This document shows positions 5,963 to 10,933 of a stretch of 10,933 bases of DNA, one piece after another (the first letter of the stretch is position 1; the number at the start of each line of letters is the position of its first letter). The position numbers and the translations under genes are program-made. The notes under the pieces are model-generated. The model did no database searches and was not told the DNA's origin. It worked only from the letters and a program-made list of their open reading frames with translations. Source of the DNA: Candidatus Paenalcaligenes intestinipullorum (GTDB taxonomy: Bacteria; Pseudomonadota; Gammaproteobacteria; Burkholderiales; Burkholderiaceae_B); NCBI GenBank assembly GCA_019120675.1, contig DWUQ01000169.1, positions 1 through 10,933 on the forward strand. Direction: 5' to 3'.

Positions 5963-6050
5963 ACGTCACCTGCTTTGATGCCCTAATTCTTGTCATCACT
6001 CGGTAATGGGTTGATTTGTATACTTCTTCGTAGGAAGTGGCATCAAAACC

Positions 6051-6126
6051 TAGGGTTTTCCCCTAAATGCCACACCTTAGGGGCTAATTAGGGTTTACCC
6101 TTGCCAAACCCCTAGGGAAAACCCTA
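6051..6126. promoter_or_regulatory. Array of GGG-N4-CCC dyads, possible operator
   Basis: Three similar dyads precede the small gene: TAGGG-TTTTC-CCCTA at 6051-6065, GGGTTTACCC at 6091-6100, and TAGGG-AAAA-CCCTA at 6113-6126. The last covers the promoter spacer and the first two bases of the -10 box, the classic place for a repressor. Further half-sites occur (CCTTAGGGG near 6076, TTAGGG near 6088). The copies are spaced about 38 and 24 bases apart. I do not recognise the protein that would bind them. Confidence 0.45.
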
Positions 6127-6130
6127 TAAT
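6101..6130 (+). promoter_or_regulatory. Near-consensus sigma-70 promoter
   Basis: TTGCCA at 6101-6106 and a perfect TATAAT at 6125-6130 are separated by 18 bases. The start would be near 6137, giving a leader of about 30 bases to the ATG at 6169. It is the best promoter in the window by eye. Confidence 0.75.
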
Positions 6131-6168
6131 GAAGTTTCTCTTAGACCATAACCCAAAAGGTGATAACT

Positions 6169-6387
6169 ATGTCGACTATGACTTCTTATACCCACTACAT
6201 CAACTGGAGCAGTACCCAAGCTTCCGATGTACAAGAAGCCCAAGCCAACCACGCTGTATCGGTTGCTCCTTTAGCAGCCGACACCATGACTTTTATTAAA
6301 AGTGCGGCCGTACGCTCCAAAAGCTATGTGACTGCCGTTACCGATGCACTAAATGATGTATGCGACGCTCGCGTACCCCAATGCTAA
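6169..6387 (+). CDS. Small protein of unknown function, 72 residues
   Basis: I do not recognise this protein. Evidence for a real gene is its setting: a near-consensus promoter, AAAAGG at 6155-6160 with eight bases to ATG 6169, and an intrinsic terminator about 100 bases after the stop. A GTG at 6160 is in frame but falls within the ribosome site, so ATG 6169 is preferred. The product has no signal peptide and no membrane helix. The N-terminal part is rich in Ser, Thr, Tyr and Gln. The middle and C-terminal part (about 35-65: APLAADTMTFIKSAAVRSKS, then YVTAVTDALNDVC) could form amphipathic helices. It ends in two cysteines spaced nine residues apart, the last being the final residue. The frame stays open for 30 more codons after the TAA. 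The gene stands alone, so it may be a stress or growth-phase protein, but no function can be assigned. Confidence 0.6.
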   Translation: MSTMTSYTHYINWSSTQASDVQEAQANHAVSVAPLAADTMTFIKSAAVRSKSYVTAVTDALNDVCDARVPQC

Positions 6388-6439
6388 GAGTCAGAAGAAA
6401 CTGTTGTTGAAAGTAGTGATTGTGATGTAAACATTGTTG

Positions 6440-6473
6440 GGGTAGCGAAATTCGCGGTGTGTACACGCTGCCC
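6440..6473 (+). other. Stem-loop between the small gene and its terminator
   Basis: GGGTAGCG at 6440-6447 pairs with CGCTGCCC at 6466-6473 over eight positions (one G-T) around an 18-base loop. The loop region also contains GCGAAATTCGC and GTGTACAC palindromes that offer alternative folds. With the terminator it gives the transcript a structured 3' end of about 130 bases, which could be a regulatory or processed RNA. Confidence 0.35.
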
Positions 6474-6489
6474 TCTGTAGTTGTTGTTC

Positions 6490-6525
6490 AAGCCTGCATG
6501 CTTAACTATGCAGGCTTTTGTTTTT
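6490..6525 (+). terminator. Intrinsic terminator of the small gene
   Basis: AAGCCTGCAT at 6490-6499 pairs perfectly with ATGCAGGCTT at 6508-6517 around an eight-base loop, and is followed by TTGTTTTT. On the minus strand no T run follows, so it serves the plus-strand transcript only. Confidence 0.92.
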
Positions 6526-6536
6526 CTGGTGCTAGA

Positions 6537-6694
6537 CGTTTAGGACTTATGGAGCAGATCTTTAGGCCAACTGAGTATGCCCTGAGGTAAACCTAGGCGG
6601 TCTTTAGGAATTGTCGAGCAAGGCTTTGGGTAAACTTAGTTGACCTTTAAGACTTGTTGAGTAAGTCCTTGAGCAAACCCAGCCGATCTTTAGG
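6537..6694 (-). repeat. Degenerate 21/22-bp tandem repeats at the end of rep
   Basis: On the minus strand seven units of 21 or 22 bases, plus a partial eighth, run head to tail. They begin at 6694, 6673, 6651, 6630, 6608, 6587, 6566 and 6544. Most start CCTAAAG or close variants (CTTAAAG, CCCAAAG, CTCAAGG). Pairs of units form a 43/43/42-base higher repeat. The first two units encode the last residues of Rep (PKDRLGL and LKDLLNKS). The other units lie beyond the stop but still spell similar peptides in shifted frames. Confidence 0.8.
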
Positions 6695-8719
6695 GCTGAG
6701 GTTGGGCTCGGCGGGTAACTGAGCGGCGTGCGCGGCCAACGCCATCTCTTCGATAAAACGCGATTGCTCGCGCACCACGTATTCTTTGCCACGACGACGG
6801 CGCTTACACCAACTCAACCGTAAACTACGCTGAGCCCGGGTAATGCCTACATACATCAGACGACGCTCCTCTTGGACACGATTAAGCAGTAATTGCTGTT
6901 CATCGCCCGCGATATCCTCGTCATCGCGCCCTAAATGTGGCAATAAGCCTTCTTCGACCCCTACCAAAAAAACATGGGGATACTCTAAACCTTTCGAGGC
7001 GTGCAGGGTGGATAAGCGTACTGCATTGGGTTCGTCCTCATCCTCGTTGCGTTCCAGCATGGTAATGAGCGCCACGTGCTGCACCAGCTCTTGTAGGCCC
7101 ATGCCGTCTTCTTCGGCTTTGGTTTTTAACCAGCCTACTAACTCCAGTACATTTTCCCAGCGCTGCTGAGCGGGACGCTCTTCGAACTGATCGTATAAAT
7201 AACGCTCGTAGTCCATGCCACGCAGTAACTCATCCAGCAGCGCATCCGTTTGGCTGCCTGGCTGTGCGGCGGCATGACGCAGGCGCAAAATAAACTCCGC
7301 AAAGACTTTTAAGGGCTGACGCTGACGCTCGGCCAAAAGCTCAGTAAGGTGCAAATGCTGAGCCGCCTCAAACAACGACAAGGACTGCTGGGTGGCGAAT
7401 TCTCCTAATTGTTGAAGAGTGTGCTGCCCAACCCCACGGCGCGGTGTAGTAATGGCGCGTACAAAAGCGGGGTCGTCTTGATCATTGGCAATCACTCGCA
7501 AATACGCCAACACGTCACGGATTTCCGCCTTATCAAAGAAGCTTTGCCCTCCGGCAATCACGTAAGGAATCCGCGCCTCGCGTAAGGCTTGCTCAAGGAT
7601 ACGCGCTTGGTGGTTGCTCCGATAGAGAACCGCAAAGTCTCGCCACTCAGCCTGTCGCTCAAAGCGGGAAGCCGATAAGCTCACTGCCAACCACTGTGCT
7701 TCGTGCAGGTCGTTGTCAGCAGCTTTGATGGTGATGTCCTCACCCACGCCTAAATCCGACCAAAGCTTTTTCCCAAAAACCACGGGGTTATGCGCAATGA
7801 CGTTATTGGCCGCTGCCAAAATGCGTTGTACGGAACGGTAGTTTTGTTCGAGTTTGATTAATCGTAATTGCGGGAAGTCGTGCTGGAGGTTGGCTAGGTT
7901 TTCAACCGTCGCGCCACGCCATGCGTAGATCGCTTGGTCGTCATCCCCTACGGCGGTAAACATGGCCCGCTCGCCCACCAGTGCTTTGACCAACAGGTAT
8001 TGGCAGTAATTGGTGTCTTGGTATTCATCGACAAGCAAGTACTGCACGCGTTTTTGCCAGCGTTCGCGTACCTCAGCATGATCGCGCAAGATCTCCGCGG
8101 GCAAGCGAATTAAGTCATCAAAATCCACCGCCTGATACGCCGATAGTGTAGCCATATAGCTGCGATAGATTTTCGCGGCTTCGACTTGGCTGGGCGTACT
8201 GGCCGCTTGCTCAGCCTGATCGGGAGTGAGCAACGCGTTTTTCCAGAGTGAGATTTCCTGTTGGACGGCTCGCAAGCGGGCTTTATCCGTCGTGGCCAAA
8301 AGCTCTTGAATAATCCCCAACGTATCGCTGGCATCCAAAATAGAGAACTGGCTTTTAAGACCTGCGAACTGGGCCTCCTCACGTAGAAATCTAAGCCCCA
8401 GCGAATGAAAGGTGCTGACGGTAATCCCACGGGTCAAGCGCTTATCCACCAATTGATTGAGACGCTCCCGCATTTCCTTGGCAGCTTTGTTGGTGAAGGT
8501 GAGCGCGACAATATGACGCCCTTGATAGCCGCAGGCTTGCAAAAGATAGGCGATCTTTTGGGTAATGACCCGAGTTTTGCCACTGCCAGCGCCCGCCAAC
8601 ACCAAAGCGGGGCCATCCAGATACAGTACCGCTTCGCGTTGTGGGGCATTCAAATCGGCTACGGCCTCATAGGGAGTCGTAGTGAAGGGCTGAGGGCTGG
8701 ATGAGGGCGTGGCGCTCAT
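6647..8719 (-). CDS. rep: ATP-dependent 3'-5' DNA helicase Rep
   Basis: Rep is a superfamily 1A helicase that clears protein roadblocks and helps restart stalled forks, translocating 3' to 5' on single-stranded DNA. This protein has 690 residues; E. coli Rep has 673. All helicase motifs are seen: Walker A AGAGSGKT at 42-49, TFTNKAA at 74-80, STFHSLG at 102-108, Walker B DEYQD at 231-235, GDDDQAIYAWRGA at 258-270, LEQNYRS at 290-296, TLHASKGLEYPHVF at 571-584, and EERRLMYVGITRAQ at 617-630. The motif details favour Rep over UvrD. ATG 8719 is chosen; a TTG at 8728 is the alternative and would add three residues. The ATG lies 18 bases after the priA stop with no strong ribosome site, so translation may be coupled to priA. 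The last 15 residues come from the tandem-repeat tract. In E. coli the Rep C-terminus contacts DnaB, so this odd tail may matter. Confidence 0.95.
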   Translation of the reverse strand: MSATPSSSPQPFTTTPYEAVADLNAPQREAVLYLDGPALVLAGAGSGKTRVITQKIAYLLQACGYQGRHIVALTFTNKAAKEMRERLNQLVDKRLTRGITVSTFHSLGLRFLREEAQFAGLKSQFSILDASDTLGIIQELLATTDKARLRAVQQEISLWKNALLTPDQAEQAASTPSQVEAAKIYRSYMATLSAYQAVDFDDLIRLPAEILRDHAEVRERWQKRVQYLLVDEYQDTNYCQYLLVKALVGERAMFTAVGDDDQAIYAWRGATVENLANLQHDFPQLRLIKLEQNYRSVQRILAAANNVIAHNPVVFGKKLWSDLGVGEDITIKAADNDLHEAQWLAVSLSASRFERQAEWRDFAVLYRSNHQARILEQALREARIPYVIAGGQSFFDKAEIRDVLAYLRVIANDQDDPAFVRAITTPRRGVGQHTLQQLGEFATQQSLSLFEAAQHLHLTELLAERQRQPLKVFAEFILRLRHAAAQPGSQTDALLDELLRGMDYERYLYDQFEERPAQQRWENVLELVGWLKTKAEEDGMGLQELVQHVALITMLERNEDEDEPNAVRLSTLHASKGLEYPHVFLVGVEEGLLPHLGRDDEDIAGDEQQLLLNRVQEERRLMYVGITRAQRSLRLSWCKRRRRGKEYVVREQSRFIEEMALAAHAAQLPAEPNLSPKDRLGLLKDLLNKS

Positions 8720-8737
8720 AACTAACAATAGGCTCGG

Positions 8738-10933
8738 TTAAATTTCTAAAGGATCAACTTCGAGCACCCAACGAATTCGGTGTTGGCGCGCTAAGGTGTG
8801 CAATTGCATACGCCATGGCAGTAGAAAGCGCTGTAGGGCTTGGCGCTGAGGACTTTCGACCAAGAGCTGGGCACGCTCAATATTGGCCACACGGACGATT
8901 CGCAAGGGGACGGGGTCGTAAATTTGTACGGCTTGCGCCCAAGGACGTAAGTTGGCGTCGGTGCTGAGTAAGGTCCGCGCGGCGTTTAAAAAGCTTAAGG
9001 CGGTACTGAGCTCCTTGGCCTCGGCCGTGAGCAGTGCTTGGTAACTATACGGCGGCAGAGCTAAGGCCTCGCGCTCGGCTAATAAATGATTTGCAAAGCC
9101 TACATAATCGTGACGCAGCAAGTGCTGATACACGCCTTGCTCGGGGTATTCGGTTTGAATGTACACCTTGGCCCCCCCTATATGCCGCCCTGCCCGCCCT
9201 GCCACTTGCATTAACTGAGCAAACAAACGCTCGGGCGCACGGAAGTCTTGGGCAAACAATGTGGCGTCCGCATTGAGCACCAAGACCAAACCTAAATTGG
9301 CAAAGTCATGGCCTTTGGCTACCATTTGCGTACCCACCAGTATATCAATTTCACCCGCATGCACTTGAGCAAAAAGTGCTTCAGCGCTGCCTTTTTTGCG
9401 AGTGCTGTCCGCATCAATGCGCAGAACACGCGCCGCAGGAAAGGCGGTGCTTAGGTATTCTTCGATACGTTGTGTGCCTCGACCCATGGGCTTGAGGTCT
9501 TGGTTGCGACAATCCGGACAATGACGCGGCACCACCGCTTGAAAACCACAATGATGGCATTGTAAATACGGTTTGGTGCTGCCGGGCTGCCGATGCAAGA
9601 CGGTATACGCACTACAACGACGGCATTGACTGACCCAACCACACGAGGCGCAATTGAGTACAGGGGCATAGCCTCGTCGATTAATAAACACCAACACCTG
9701 TTTACGCTGAGCCAGCTGCTCATGAATGGCTCGCAAATACTGCTGACTAAAGCCTTGCTCCAAAGGCGCACGTCGTATATCAATGAGCTGTATATCGGGC
9801 AGGCTCACGGCTCGAGCACGCTCGGTAAGCTGGCTAAGCTGGTACTGACCGCGCTGGGCGTGTGCCCAGCTTTCTAAGGAGGGGGTGGCCGATCCCAACA
9901 CGACTGGACAAGCCAATTGATGCCCCCGCCACACCGCCAAATCGCGGGCAGAATAACGCAACCCCTCTTGTTGTTTGTAGGAGCTATCGTGTTCCTCATC
10001 GACAATAATCAGACCCAACCTCGGCATCGGTGTAAAGATCGACAACCGCGTACCCAGTAATACGTCGGCCTCGCCCTGGCTGACGGCTAACCACGCTCGC
10101 AAGCGCTCGGTGGCGGACAAACCGCTGTGCATCACCGCTACGGAGTAGCTTTGCGTGGCGGTTTGTAAACGTTGACGCAGGGCCTGCTCGAACTGAGGGG
10201 TTAGGTTAATTTCAGGCACCATAAACAACACTTGCTGCCCTTGACCCAATACCTGCAAGGCCGCATGCAAATACACTTCGGTTTTGCCGCTACCGGTTAC
10301 GCCGAACAATAAGTGTGTGCCTGAAGCCCTAAGATTAAGCTGAGGAGGTGCCGTGGAAGACGCCGCGGCTGAAGGAGCTGGTTGAGGTACTACGACGCAG
10401 CCTGTTTGTCCCGAAGGAGCAGGTGCAGGTGCGCGGGAGATCGTGTGCTCTAGGTTTGGGCGAGGCCACGACAAAATGGCAGCCACGGCAGCCTGTTGTT
10501 GGGCGTTTAAGGTCGGTCGCTGATCCGGCTCGTACGGTGGTGGAGCCTTGGCCTTGCGTGTGCGCAACCGCGCCACGGGCCCGCCATTGGCCTTGGGCGA
10601 GGTGTAGGCAGACGGCTTGCGCAATGGCATAGGCAGCGCGGGCAATAACACCTCCCCGAGAAAGCGTTGATAATAGCGTGCGGCAAACCGTGCCAGCTCA
10701 AGCAGCTCATTGGATAAAGGAGGGGTATCGTCCAAGACGGCTTCGATGGGCTTGACCTGATCGACCTCGAATTGAGGCTGCGTGGGTTGCCCGACCACGA
10801 CACCGATGAGCTCACGATGACCAAAACGCACTCGTACCCGCACGCCCACCTCGACGGGCAAGTCGTGGTAATAGTCAAAGCTGTCGGCTAAGGGCACGTC
10901 TAGCGCTACCGCTAACCAATAGCGAGGCGTACC
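8738..10933 (-). CDS. priA: Replication restart helicase PriA (5' end outside the window)
   Basis: PriA recognises abandoned forks and D-loops and loads the replicative helicase through the primosome. The frame is open to the right edge, and GTPRYWLAVALDVPLADSFD matches the usual PriA N-terminus, so the true start lies just outside; the GTG at 10897 would cut off the first strand of the DNA-binding domain. Counting from that GTG, the 3'-end-binding domain covers about 1-95. Helicase features are Walker A GVTGSGKT at 199-206, DEEHDSSYKQQEG at 300-312, LGSATPSLE at 334-342, and VGTQMVAKGHDF and QVAGRAGR in the second lobe. Eight zinc-binding cysteines lie between 416 and 463 (CASC, CRRC, CHHC, CPDC). 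The C-terminus VLEVDPLEI is canonical. The winged-helix domain of E. coli PriA (about 90 residues) seems missing, and an Ala/Pro-rich insert of about 40 residues precedes Walker A. It shares a probable transcript with rep. Confidence 0.97.
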   Translation of the reverse strand, partial: GTPRYWLAVALDVPLADSFDYYHDLPVEVGVRVRVRFGHRELIGVVVGQPTQPQFEVDQVKPIEAVLDDTPPLSNELLELARFAARYYQRFLGEVLLPALPMPLRKPSAYTSPKANGGPVARLRTRKAKAPPPYEPDQRPTLNAQQQAAVAAILSWPRPNLEHTISRAPAPAPSGQTGCVVVPQPAPSAAASSTAPPQLNLRASGTHLLFGVTGSGKTEVYLHAALQVLGQGQQVLFMVPEINLTPQFEQALRQRLQTATQSYSVAVMHSGLSATERLRAWLAVSQGEADVLLGTRLSIFTPMPRLGLIIVDEEHDSSYKQQEGLRYSARDLAVWRGHQLACPVVLGSATPSLESWAHAQRGQYQLSQLTERARAVSLPDIQLIDIRRAPLEQGFSQQYLRAIHEQLAQRKQVLVFINRRGYAPVLNCASCGWVSQCRRCSAYTVLHRQPGSTKPYLQCHHCGFQAVVPRHCPDCRNQDLKPMGRGTQRIEEYLSTAFPAARVLRIDADSTRKKGSAEALFAQVHAGEIDILVGTQMVAKGHDFANLGLVLVLNADATLFAQDFRAPERLFAQLMQVAGRAGRHIGGAKVYIQTEYPEQGVYQHLLRHDYVGFANHLLAEREALALPPYSYQALLTAEAKELSTALSFLNAARTLLSTDANLRPWAQAVQIYDPVPLRIVRVANIERAQLLVESPQRQALQRFLLPWRMQLHTLARQHRIRWVLEVDPLEI

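Noticed and set aside
5260..5978. Several open frames overlapping the cytochrome gene on both strands
   Set aside because: The cytochrome frame contains both haem motifs and explains the region. The others are compositional by-products.
5974..6047. Inverted pair TTTGATGCC (5974-5982) and GGCATCAAA (6039-6047)
   Set aside because: Nine-base perfect pairs separated by this distance are expected a few times by chance in 10 kb. The small ACTTC/GAAGT stem inside does not add enough.
6040..6126. Telomere-like CCCTAA/TTAGGG repeats
   Set aside because: The copies are irregularly spaced and inverted relative to each other, sit at a bacterial promoter, and are better read as dyad operator-like sites.
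6537..6694. CRISPR-like array
   Set aside because: The units are adjacent and degenerate with no unique spacers, and they continue the coding sequence of rep. This is a tandem repeat, not a CRISPR.
8405..10632. Plus-strand open frames opposite rep and priA
   Set aside because: They lie across conserved helicase motifs on the other strand and have no ribosome sites or protein-like motifs of their own.

Overview
The window reads as a chromosomal segment of a betaproteobacterium. Order Burkholderiales is likely, and the family Alcaligenaceae is my best guess. The reasons are the Burkholderiales-like wording of MetX, a membrane-anchored cytochrome with two c5-type haem domains (as in Neisseria and Bordetella relatives), a type I GshA, and an adjacent priA/rep pair. 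This placement is inference from recalled family sequences, not a search. Base composition is about half GC in the genes and clearly lower around 1050-1600.

Layout from left to right: the 5' part of metX (minus, cut by the window edge); an AT-rich stretch carrying a stand-alone LuxR/GerE-type DNA-binding protein (plus); gshA (plus); a TSUP-family membrane exporter (minus) whose stop codon overlaps that of gshA; a 185-bp fold-back element of MITE type; tRNA-Arg(CCG) (minus); a di-haem c5-type cytochrome (plus) with a strong terminator; a 72-residue unknown protein (plus) with its own consensus-like promoter, a possible operator array and a terminator; a tract of 21/22-bp tandem repeats; then rep and priA (minus), probably one transcription unit, with priA running off the right edge.

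Functionally, the left half leans to sulfur and thiol metabolism: methionine synthesis by MetX, glutathione synthesis by GshA, and a TauE/SafE/YfcA-like exporter of unknown substrate. The middle holds a respiratory electron carrier and a tRNA. The right half holds two proteins that reload or clear stalled replication forks, PriA and Rep.

No phage, CRISPR, toxin-antitoxin or defence system is visible. The least ordinary points are the promoter and dyad array before the unknown small protein, the repeat tract that appears to have remodelled the Rep C-terminus through staggered stop codons, the fold-back element beside the tRNA gene, the LuxR domain without a signal-binding half, and a PriA that seems to lack its winged-helix domain and carries an Ala/Pro insert before Walker A.
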